61,826 nucleotides of DNA from an uncultured Clostridia bacterium (GTDB lineage Bacteria > Bacillota > Clostridia > Oscillospirales > Acutalibacteraceae): the NCBI GenBank assembly GCA_944383495.1, contig CALWPT010000016.1:1-61826 (forward strand), given 5' to 3'. Position 1 is the first letter of the stretch. Every line of letters begins with the position of its first letter. Position numbers and translations under genes: made by a program. The notes beneath the pieces were generated by a model. It saw only the letters and a program-made list of their open reading frames with translations, searched no databases and had not been told where the DNA came from. This document shows positions 1 through 7,571 of this stretch, piece by piece.

Positions 1-3000
1 TATCAAGAGTAAGATCGATCACTTCGGTTGTATCGTTGTTGTAGGTCAGCGTAAGCTTACCGCCGGTTACATCCAGTGTTTCTTTGCATTCGAGATATTT
101 TGTTTTGGTAGGCAATGTAGAGACTTCGATGGATTTTAGAGACTTCGCAACAACATTTACTACAAATGTTGTCGTTTGCCCCCCATAACTGACAGTTAAA
201 GTTTGAACGGCAACTTTGTTTTTATCATACCCGCTAATCATTGACAACTCTAAAGGAATAGTCTCGCTATAGTTGTCTTCCGATTCATAAAGAACCCTTA
301 AACTACCGCCGGTCAAATCAAGTTCTTGTCCTTCCAGATAACTTAATTTATTGGGTTCTGTAAGTGTAATGGATTTAATCTGCTTTTCTAACACAGTAAT
401 ATCAAAGGTGTCAGTTTTCTCCTGATAGCTAACTGTTACTGTCACAGTGCCAGCTTTCTCTTTATCATAGTCGATTTCTGCTAAGTTCATTGCAATAACT
501 TCATTACTGCCATTGTTATAAAAGAGAGTGATGGTTCCTCCTGTTAAATCAAGCGGCTGTCCCTGCACATATGTTGTTTTATTTGGTAATGCATTCACTT
601 TAATATGGTCGAGCTGCTTTTTTAACACTTCAATTGTAATTGTTTCTGTACTTTTTACCCCGCCATATGTCAGATGAACTGTCTGCGACCCTGCTTGATT
701 GATATTCAATTCTGACAGCATCTGGGGTGTTGCGTCAACCGTTACCGTTTTTCCGTCTTGGTAGGTAATTTTCACTTTTGCTCCGGTCAGATCTGGCAAT
801 ATTCCTTCCAGTGTTTGATTGTTTGTAGGATCGGATAATAGTTCAATTTTTTTTATTGGTTCCTGTCGGTTGTTTTTAAGCTGTGGATAAGGATAAGTGT
901 GATAATTGTCGATTTCCCATATTGTATCAAAGTCAAAGCCGACAAAGGTGGATTGTTGTTTCATTTGATCGGCGGTGCATTTTACCACAGTATCATCTTC
1001 TTTTCCAACACCTTCTGAAATAATATCTAGGTAATAACAGTTACTGATCGTTCCATAGTTATTTCCCGCAATTCCTCTGGCGTTGGCTCTGGATGAAGGT
1101 GCGTATGATGCGGATGCGGTGCCGATGCCCATGTTATAACAGTTGCTGATTGTTCCGCCGCTACTCCCCGCAATCCCTCCCGTATAGGATGAGATAGACG
1201 AGGATGCGTATGAGAATGTGGATGCGGATGTGGATACCGCACCGGTATTATAACAGTTGCTGATTGTTCCTGTGTAGTTACGCCCTACAATTCCCCCCGC
1301 ATAGGCATTGGATGCGGATGCAGACGAGGATGCGGATACCGCACCGGTATTAGAACAGTTGCTGATTGTTCCGTCGCTACTCCCCGCGATTCCTCCCGTG
1401 TAGGCATAGGCGGTGGCAGTGGATAAGGATGATGATGAGGAAGATGAGGATGAGGAAGATGTGATGCCAGTGTTATAGCAATCACAGATTGTTCCACTAT
1501 TATACCCCGCAATTCCTCCCACAGAGGATAAGACATAAGCAGAGGATAAGGCAGAGGATAAGGATATATCACTCTCTAACATTCCCAAATTCTTGATCGT
1601 ACCCTGATTGTATCCAAACAATCCGGCATAAGATGTTTTGTCTTTGTCTTGTATATCAATATTGATGTGCAGGCCTTTTATCGTATGTCCATTTCCGTTA
1701 AACACACCTGTAAATGATGTTTTATCATCTTTCCCAATCGGCACCCAGCCTCGACCGTTGTTATAAAATGCTCCTCCTTCAGTAAAATCCTCTGCACCAA
1801 ACTCAATATCTGCTACCATTTTAAAATTGGCACCCAGATAGTTCCGTACATTGTTCAGGTGGGTTTTATCAGATATAAGATATGGATTGTAGGCTGTGCC
1901 TATCCCCCCGTCAAACTCAACAACATTTTCTTCAGGGTCCATATGGAGCAACTTTTGTAAAGTAGGACATGGATAGGGACTATCTTCCACAAATTCCCAC
2001 ACTGTGTCAAAATCAAAGCCAACAAAGGTATCCTGCCGAATCATTTGCTCTAATGTACATTTCACAGTGGTATCATTACCGTTTCCAACACCTCTGAAAA
2101 TAATATCAAGGTAATAGCAGTTGCTGATCGTTCCCGTGTAGTTATACCCCGCAATTCCTCCCGCATAGGCATAGGATGCGAAAGAGGCGGAAGATGATAC
2201 CGCACCAGTGTTATAACAGTTGCTGATTATACGACTGTTATATCCCGCAATTCCTCCCGCATAGGTACATCCTGAGTTTACGTATGAGGTTGAGTATGAG
2301 GATGTTACAAGACCAATGTTATAGCAGTTGCTGATCGTTCCACCATTATACCCCGCAATTCCTCCCGCATAGGCATAGTATAAATATAAAGATGAGGTTG
2401 AGGATATCGCACCGGTGTTATAGCAGTTACTGATCGTTCCATAGTTATATCCCACAATCCCTCCGGAGTTAATAGAGACTTTGGTTGTGTCTGATGGGGA
2501 TGAGCTCAAGTATGATGAGGATACAGATCCAGTGTTATAGCAATTGCTAATTATACCGCTTTCGCTATTATATCCTGCAATCCCTCCTGTATAGAATGAA
2601 TCAAAGGATAAGTCTGCGCATGATGATGATATCGCATCGGTGTTATAACAGTTGCTGATCGTTCCGCTGTTATATCCCGCAATCCCTCCTGTATAGAATG
2701 GGTCATGGGATGAGTTTGCGGATGATATCGTACCGGTGTTATAACAGTTGCTGATCGTTCCACTGTTATATCCCGTAATTCCTCCTGTATAGAATGGGTC
2801 AACGGATGAATTTGCGGATGAGGATACCGTACCAGTGTTATAACAGTTGCTGATTATACCGCTGTTATATCCCGTAATTCCTCCGGTGTAGACATAGTTC
2901 GAGGATGAGGCAAAAGCAGAGGATACAGATATATTACCCTCTAACATCCCCAAATTCTTGATTGTACCCTGATTGTATCCAAACAATCCGGCATAGGATG

Positions 3001-4345
3001 TTTTGTCCTTGTCTTGTATATAAATATTGATGTGCAGATCTTTTATCGTATGTCCATTTCCATCAAACCCCCCCAAAAAAGGCGTCTCACTATTTGTTCC
3101 AATAAACTCCCAGCCTTGACCGTTATTGTAAAATGCTCCGCCTTCGGCGAAGTCCTCCTTGGTAAAAACAATATCCTTCACCATCTTAAAATGTGCATAC
3201 AAATACTTCCGTACATTATCCAGATGCTCTTTGGTTGATATTAAATAAGGGTTATATGGTGTTCCCGTCCCCCCGGCAAATTCTGTTGTGTTTTCTTCTC
3301 TTTCATCAGTATATAGTAGTTTTTGCAAGGTTGGAAATGGATAGCTATTACTTCCTTTAAATTCCCATACCGTATCAAAATCAAACCCAGTAAAAGTTTT
3401 CTGTTGTTTCATCTGTTCTAATGTGCATTTTACAGTAGGGTCTTCACCGTTTCCAACACCCCTTGAAATGATATCGAGATAATAGCAACTGCTGATTATT
3501 CCATTATTGTTATTATCTCCTATAACCCCTCCGGCGTTGACATAGGATGAGTTTGCGGATGAGGATATGGTGCCAGTGTTATAGCAGTTGCTGATCCTTC
3601 CGCTGCTATATCCCGTAATCCCTCCGGCGTTGACAGAGTGTGAGGATACGGATACGATACCGGTGTTATAGCAATTACTGATTATTCCGTTATCGCTATT
3701 ATACCCCGCAATTCCTCCTGCATAGGCATAAGATGAGATCGCGGTTGTTAACGAGGATATAGTGCCAGTGTTATAGCAGCCGCTGATCGTTCCGCTGTTA
3801 TATCCTGCGATTTTCCCCGCATAGACGAAGGATGAGGATGAGTATGATGAGGAGGCTACACTGCCATCTAACATTCCTAAACTTTTTATAGTTCCTTTAT
3901 TATATCCAAATAATCCGGCTGCATATTGAGTATATGAATATACATACAAACCTTTAATTGTATGTCCGTCTCCATCAAACACGCCTGTAAATGGTGTCTT
4001 ATCATCTGTTCCAATCGGTTCCCACCCCTGACCGCCATTGTAAAATGCTCCGTTTTCTGCAAAGTCATCTTCAGTAAATTCAATATCCGCCGCCATTTTA
4101 AAATGAGCGTTCAGATACTTCCGCACATTGTTCAGGTGCGTTTTGTTGGAAATTAGATAGGGATTTTCCGCTGTACCGTTGCCGCCCAAAAATTCTGTGG
4201 TGTTTTCCGTCAGCGCAGTAACAATATTGTTAACGCCTTCCGCACCTACAGTTAGCAATGACATTGGGAATGTTGTGAAAATCAGTGCAGCTGATAATAT
4301 GCAAGAAATAATTCGACTAAGTTTTTTTAGTTTAATTGTTTTCAT
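1..4345 (-). CDS. Large secreted repeat protein: GLUG-type repeats plus Ig-like domains (3' end outside window)
   Basis: The frame stays open from the ATG at 4345 (behind GGAGAGGAG) to the window edge, giving about 1448 codons. Residues 1-35 are a Sec signal peptide: lysines, then a hydrophobic stretch ending near TVGA. Three large blocks follow, each opening with a motif like NPYLIS.KTHLNNVR, passing through LFGYN.GTIKNLGML, and closing with NCYYLDI and a W.F...YP.PTLQKLL motif. Between these lie 4, 8 and 5 copies of a repeat like YAGGIAGYNSGTISNCYNTG, the GLUG-type signature, separated by Ser/Ala-rich linkers. After about position 885 come at least four Ig-like modules (LDLTGG...VTVSY pattern, group 3 bacterial Ig-like type). 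The protein is probably a cell-surface adhesin or matrix protein, but no anchor can be seen because the C-terminus is missing. Its start overlaps the end of the DUF2971 gene by 14 bases. The family call is firm; the function is inferred. Confidence 0.85.
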   Translation of the reverse strand, partial: MKTIKLKKLSRIISCILSAALIFTTFPMSLLTVGAEGVNNIVTALTENTTEFLGGNGTAENPYLISNKTHLNNVRKYLNAHFKMAADIEFTEDDFAENGAFYNGGQGWEPIGTDDKTPFTGVFDGDGHTIKGLYVYSYTQYAAGLFGYNKGTIKSLGMLDGSVASSSYSSSSFVYAGKIAGYNSGTISGCYNTGTISSLTTAISSYAYAGGIAGYNSDNGIISNCYNTGIVSVSSHSVNAGGITGYSSGRISNCYNTGTISSSANSSYVNAGGVIGDNNNNGIISSCYYLDIISRGVGNGEDPTVKCTLEQMKQQKTFTGFDFDTVWEFKGSNSYPFPTLQKLLYTDEREENTTEFAGGTGTPYNPYLISTKEHLDNVRKYLYAHFKMVKDIVFTKEDFAEGGAFYNNGQGWEFIGTNSETPFLGGFDGNGHTIKDLHINIYIQDKDKTSYAGLFGYNQGTIKNLGMLEGNISVSSAFASSSNYVYTGGITGYNSGIISNCYNTGTVSSSANSSVDPFYTGGITGYNSGTISNCYNTGTISSANSSHDPFYTGGIAGYNSGTISNCYNTDAISSSCADLSFDSFYTGGIAGYNSESGIISNCYNTGSVSSSYLSSSPSDTTKVSINSGGIVGYNYGTISNCYNTGAISSTSSLYLYYAYAGGIAGYNGGTISNCYNIGLVTSSYSTSYVNSGCTYAGGIAGYNSRIISNCYNTGAVSSSASFASYAYAGGIAGYNYTGTISNCYYLDIIFRGVGNGNDTTVKCTLEQMIRQDTFVGFDFDTVWEFVEDSPYPCPTLQKLLHMDPEENVVEFDGGIGTAYNPYLISDKTHLNNVRNYLGANFKMVADIEFGAEDFTEGGAFYNNGRGWVPIGKDDKTSFTGVFNGNGHTIKGLHINIDIQDKDKTSYAGLFGYNQGTIKNLGMLESDISLSSALSSAYVLSSVGGIAGYNSGTICDCYNTGITSSSSSSSSSSSLSTATAYAYTGGIAGSSDGTISNCSNTGAVSASSSASASNAYAGGIVGRNYTGTISNCYNTGAVSTSASTFSYASSSISSYTGGIAGSSGGTISNCYNMGIGTASASYAPSSRANARGIAGNNYGTISNCYYLDIISEGVGKEDDTVVKCTADQMKQQSTFVGFDFDTIWEIDNYHTYPYPQLKNNRQEPIKKIELLSDPTNNQTLEGILPDLTGAKVKITYQDGKTVTVDATPQMLSELNINQAGSQTVHLTYGGVKSTETITIEVLKKQLDHIKVNALPNKTTYVQGQPLDLTGGTITLFYNNGSNEVIAMNLAEIDYDKEKAGTVTVTVSYQEKTDTFDITVLEKQIKSITLTEPNKLSYLEGQELDLTGGSLRVLYESEDNYSETIPLELSMISGYDKNKVAVQTLTVSYGGQTTTFVVNVVAKSLKSIEVSTLPTKTKYLECKETLDVTGGKLTLTYNNDTTEVIDLTLD
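885..4208 (-). repeat. Three kilobase-scale coding repeats holding about 17 GLUG units
   Basis: The repeated blocks run from about 4208 to 3300, 3295 to 1940 and 1930 to 885 and share a domain order. Minor units of roughly 90-130 bases differ in number between blocks (4, 8 and 5), as expected from unequal recombination. The linkers consist largely of TCN serine codons and GCN alanine codons, giving short hexamer-like runs such as GGATGC or GGATGA on the plus strand (for example 1199-1240, 1312-1340 and 1420-1475). All units keep the reading frame. Confidence 0.8.
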
Positions 4346-5252
4346 ATATATTCTCCTCTCCTTTATATGGATATTTTGTAGCCTCAAGCTTATAGAAATT
4401 CCTTGACAAGCTAGTTTCAAAAACCTCTACTTTTAATGTTTTGCATATAAAGGCAATATGGTCTTTAATATGACTTTTCATTTTTGGGCCCAAATAAACA
4501 GCTTTTGCATATGGAAAGTTTATTCTTTGAGAATTTATATCATAATGTTTTTGAGTATCATTTCCATCTTCAACTTCATCGTAATCACAATGCATCTGTA
4601 AATAAGTAACAATCAAACGCCATTCGGCTTCTTTTTCCCATTCTTTGGATTTGCAAATAAATAACGCCATAATATCTTTTAAAAAATCCACTTCATCTGG
4701 ACAGTCTCTGTTTTTTATTGCATATTTTAAGGTGGATAATTCTTTCAAAGATATATCTAGACTACTCTTGATACAGCGTTTATTCGAATAAATAACTGGA
4801 AAAAGATGAAACGCAAGTGCATTGTTAATTTCGCAAATATCATATTCAACACACATTCCAGAAAAGTTATCACCATAATGACTCCACATTAAAATATCGT
4901 TTTTATTTTCCGAAAATGATTTTAAATAAGCAATATCATATAATTCTTCCAAATTTTTTATTACAGTATCATTTATTTTACAAGCAAGTCCTTCAAATAT
5001 ATCATTCATTCTTCCAGCTTCCGAAAGATACAACTTTTGTTCTTCGAGACAACGAATATTGTTATAATCAGCTGGAGAGTAGCGATATAATAAAGGAAGG
5101 TCTTTTTTATTTGGAATTATAAAATCTTGTACGTAGTTATGTAAATTTGAATCGAACACATATTCATCTTCATCTTTGTTGGCTGTAAAGTATTCTTGAA
5201 GCCGCTTTCGAAAATTTATTTGGGAGTTGATGTCAATTTTTCTCTTTTCCAT
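4332..5252 (-). CDS. DUF2971 family protein
   Basis: This 306-residue soluble protein has the DUF2971 pattern: an early LYRYSPADYNNIRCLEEQKLYLS segment type, then NDIFEG, ILMWSHYGDNFSGMCVEYD, and a late EWEKEAEWRLI and YLGPK region. The family is widespread in accessory regions and its biochemical role is not established. It is the first gene behind a consensus promoter at 5311-5339. Its last 14 bases overlap the start of the large surface protein gene, so the two are probably co-transcribed and perhaps translationally coupled. No membrane segment or signal peptide is visible. Its base composition is much more AT-rich than the backbone genes to the right, suggesting transfer. Confidence 0.8.
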   Translation of the reverse strand: MEKRKIDINSQINFRKRLQEYFTANKDEDEYVFDSNLHNYVQDFIIPNKKDLPLLYRYSPADYNNIRCLEEQKLYLSEAGRMNDIFEGLACKINDTVIKNLEELYDIAYLKSFSENKNDILMWSHYGDNFSGMCVEYDICEINNALAFHLFPVIYSNKRCIKSSLDISLKELSTLKYAIKNRDCPDEVDFLKDIMALFICKSKEWEKEAEWRLIVTYLQMHCDYDEVEDGNDTQKHYDINSQRINFPYAKAVYLGPKMKSHIKDHIAFICKTLKVEVFETSLSRNFYKLEATKYPYKGEENIYENN

Positions 5253-5310
5253 ATATTGTTTTCTCTCAGTTTCTTTTTATATAATATTCCTATATTTGTA
5301 TTCTATCTTC

Positions 5311-5339
5311 ATTATAAAACCTGAATGTAGTTATGTCAA
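5311..5339 (-). promoter_or_regulatory. Consensus SigA promoter for DUF2971-surface protein operon
   Basis: On the minus strand TTGACA (5339-5334), a 17-base spacer and TATAAT (5316-5311) match the housekeeping consensus at all twelve positions. The start codon of the DUF2971 gene lies about 58 bases downstream of the -10 box. A promoter this strong suggests expression is limited by a repressor, possibly the divergent XRE protein. Confidence 0.85.
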
Positions 5340-5373
5340 CGATTATCACGTTTTTCTACCATATATTACCATC

Positions 5374-5391
5374 TTCTTATTAAAATAAGAA
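5374..5391 (+). promoter_or_regulatory. 18-bp perfect palindrome, possible XRE operator
   Basis: TTCTTATT-AA-AATAAGAA is a perfect inverted repeat in the divergent region. It lies immediately upstream of the ribosome binding site of the XRE regulator and about 35 bases beyond the -35 box of the opposite promoter. It could be an autoregulatory operator, or simply an AT-rich coincidence. Confidence 0.35.
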
Positions 5392-5408
5392 AAAAGGGGA
5401 TGAAAAAC

Positions 5409-5777
5409 ATGAAATTTCATGAAATTTTGCGGTTATTAATCGAAGAACGCGGCTTAACACAAAAGCAGACAGCAAATGATTTACATATACCAGTTTCCAC
5501 TATGGGGGGATATGTTCAAGGAACCAGTGAACCGGATTTCGCCACACTAAAGCTATTAGCAGAATATTTTACAGTTTCAACTGATTATCTGCTGAATGTC
5601 AGATCAGAAAATTCCAAAACATATCAAGAAGACGATTTACTTCGTATCTTTCGTTCTCTTACTCCGGAACAAAAAATATTATATTTAGAGCAAGGCAAGG
5701 TCTATCTGAAATTCAATGAAAAAGAAAATCTAAAATCATCAAAGTCGACTTTAGACAAAAATAACATGGCAGGATAA
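5409..5777 (+). CDS. XRE-family (HTH_3) transcriptional regulator
   Basis: The protein has 122 residues from the ATG at 5409. An in-frame ATG at 5400 touches the GGGG of the ribosome site, while the one at 5409 has 8-base spacing, so 5409 is preferred. Residues 1-60 form a classic HTH_3 domain: LRLLIEERGLTQKQTANDL, then a recognition helix near VSTMGGYVQG, ending TVSTDYLLN. The C-terminal half is helical and charged and may dimerise. It is divergent from the DUF2971-surface protein operon and is the natural candidate to control it. The target is inferred. Confidence 0.85.
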   Translation: MKFHEILRLLIEERGLTQKQTANDLHIPVSTMGGYVQGTSEPDFATLKLLAEYFTVSTDYLLNVRSENSKTYQEDDLLRIFRSLTPEQKILYLEQGKVYLKFNEKENLKSSKSTLDKNNMAG

Positions 5778-5813
5778 TACAGGATTGTACGGTTGTAATC
5801 TTATAACAAGCAA

Positions 5814-5848
5814 CACCCCCGCATCTGCAAATTGCAGATGCGGGGGTG
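5814..5848 (+). terminator. Long hairpin after XRE gene
   Basis: A perfect 17-base inverted repeat (CACCCCCGCATCTGCAA and its complement around one base) lies 36 bases after the XRE stop. The T-run (5871-5876) is displaced, so termination efficiency is uncertain. Confidence 0.6.
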
Positions 5849-6039
5849 CGTCATATTTATATTGCATGGCTTTTTTCTCGTTATCGTTTCTCTAAAACAC
5901 TACACCATTTTTACACCATTCTTGTATCAATCTTTATAAGGTTATATGGTGTTACATCAGCTGCAATGTTTGAAAACTCTCTGTGATATGGGATTTTATA
6001 AAATTTTACAGATTTTTGGAGATTTATGAAATCGAGGCA

Positions 6040-6063
6040 TCATATTACCATGCCCAGCTTCAT
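6040..6063 (-). pseudogene. Possible 5' stub of an interrupted gene (MKLGMVI-stop)
   Basis: On the minus strand GAGGAAGT precedes ATG AAG CTG GGC ATG GTA ATA TGA. The peptide start MKLGMV resembles the beginning of NAD(P)-binding 6-phosphogluconate dehydrogenase-like proteins, which usually continue GLGRMG. Here the frame ends exactly where the AT-rich island begins. The resemblance covers only six residues, so this is a hypothesis. Confidence 0.25.
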
Positions 6064-6115
6064 ACTTCCTCAAACCTTTCCGCAGCGGCAAAACCGCCGA
6101 TATCATTCAAACGAT

Positions 6116-6144
6116 ATGATAGCACGAAACGCCCATAATTGCAA
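6116..6144 (-). promoter_or_regulatory. SigA-like promoter with no intact gene behind it
   Basis: On the minus strand TTGCAA (6144-6139), a 17-base spacer and TATCAT (6121-6116) form a good housekeeping promoter. It points to the short ORF at 6063-6040 and no gene of normal size follows, which suggests the original gene was removed or displaced. Confidence 0.45.
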
Positions 6145-6335
6145 GGGATACAAAGCCGCCCCGGGCGGCTCAGAACAGCCGCAGCTGCTTCTTCCACCCA
6201 GAGCGGATCAAACGTACAATAGCCTCCATTTGAAACAGAGGCCCCGGTCAAGCTTCCTCATGTAATGCATTCCAAACCATTTGGACCCGCGCCGCCAAGG
6301 GAAAAATCGTTTTAGCCGAAACAGCTTTTAAACGC

Positions 6336-7432
6336 TTACTCCCCGATATGATGTTCCAGCTTTAATAGCCGCAAATAATCTTCTATATCTTTCAATGCAG
6401 GCTGCCCGCAGTAAAAGGTTCCGAATTCGCAGCCCTCATACCGATTACCCTCCAGCGTCCAAATCATCCGATGGGGGCAGGCGTCCTCCTTCCTGTGCTG
6501 GAAGGAGCAATGGCCGCAGCTGGAACTAGTGAAATTTTCTTTCACCGCCGGGGCCATTTCCGCAATCTCATTCGTATAGCGGTTGACGTCATATAACCGC
6601 AGTCTACAGGTGAAAACATCGGTGATCACATCGTACATCAGCCGGACGGCCAGACTGCCGTTATAATAGTAATCCACCGAATCGTCAGGCAACTGGGAAT
6701 CCCGGTATAGGAAGCCCAGTTCCTTGACCCGCCTGTGAAATTCCTTTGCAAAGGCGCGGTTCGGCTCTTCCAGCATCAGCAGGAAATTATCAAACCGGTG
6801 CTCCGCGGGCAAGGTGTCGGGATCTGCTACCAGCCGGTACCGCAGGATCAGGAACTGGGGATCCATAATCGCATCCTTTTGTTCCTGGCAGCGGTGGGCG
6901 TCCGCGTTTTCGTAGGGCGTCACCATGGCAAGCCCCTTCAGCGCTGGGATCAGGTAAGGATTGTCCGGATAGGACACTCTAAAAGCCTTTGCCTCCTGAG
7001 AAAAGATCCTGCCCTCGAAATGAAACCCCAGCTTGCTCATTTTGCTGAGCACCAAAGGAAGCTTGGCCCGCTCCTTCAGCGTTTTCTCCAGCTCGGCAAC
7101 CGGAACCACCAGCGTGCTCCCTTCTAGCTTTCCCAGCCGGCCAATGAAAAAATGGTGTTGCCAAACCGATTAATATCTCTCAGCGATCGGGTGATTTGCT
7201 CTACATCAGCTTTTTCTACCGGATTCAGCTCTAAATCATAGCCCTCCGGATCAGCGGCCATGTCCTCATACATGCGCGCGGCGTTTTGCTACAGCGCCTG
7301 AAAGCCGCTGACAAACGCATCGTTGCTCAGCCCCATGAGCGCATCCTCTCTCACCTTAAAATGATCCGGGGCGGGAAGAATATGTTTTCTAAGACTCATC
7401 GCACCGCATTGGCAGTAATATTTGCAATCCAT
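6336..7432 (-). pseudogene. Decayed gene of unknown function (in-frame stop plus frameshift)
   Basis: A plausible start (ATG at 7432 behind GGGAGG) encodes MDCKYYCQCGAMSLRK and continues 47 codons to a TAG at 7291-7289. The same frame stays coding-like after the stop (QNAARMYEDMAADPEGYDLE) until a T-run near 7153. There the reading must shift by one base to continue as FFIGRLGKLEGSTLVVP into the 257-codon frame that ends at 6336. That part holds a Cys-rich C-terminal patch (CGHC, C and CEF..FYC) that could bind a metal. I do not recognise the family. Either two real lesions or sequencing errors in the T-run would explain this; the TAG is independent of the run. Confidence 0.7.
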
Positions 7433-7571
7433 TGTGATCCTCCCTGCTGCTGATTTTTTAAATGCTTGGTCATTTCGTTTGTTTTAGGCCGTCCAAATGA
7501 ACCCATCCCCCCTTCTTTTTGCGCCTTGACCCAAGGCGGCGAACAGGAGAAACGCTTGAAATGCCGGCTGT

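Larger units (their letters stand above)
5849..6335. other. Non-coding junction between AT-rich island and GC-rich backbone
   Basis: No convincing gene was found here. Bases 5880-6040 are AT-rich. They contain two direct ACACCAT copies (in 5901-5920) and, on the minus strand, a ten-codon open tail reading QEWCKNGVVF then stop (5924-5892), which is too short to assign. From about 6040 the composition changes to the GC-rich backbone. An orphan promoter and a truncated start lie just right of that change. A GC-rich hairpin (GCCGCC..GGCGGC) occurs near 6160-6175. Confidence 0.5.

Noticed and set aside
1027..2802. Several His/Pro-rich open frames on the minus strand (for example 1027-1242, 1285-1572 and 2551-2802)
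   Set aside because: They are out-of-frame readings of the serine-codon repeats of the large surface protein and have no start signals.
885..4208. Regularly spaced repeats that could suggest a CRISPR array
   Set aside because: The repeats are coding, differ in length, keep one reading frame and encode GLUG-type units; no conserved 23-37 base direct repeat with unique spacers exists.
5892..5924. Phage integrase C-terminus (QEWCKNGVVF-stop)
   Set aside because: Only ten codons remain, with a stop just upstream in the same frame; the likeness to integrase tails is too weak to annotate and is used only as a hint in the boundary finding.
6026..6265. Open frames on both strands in the junction region
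   Set aside because: Low-complexity Arg/Pro/Gln content, no start signals, and they overlap the orphan promoter and GC hairpin.
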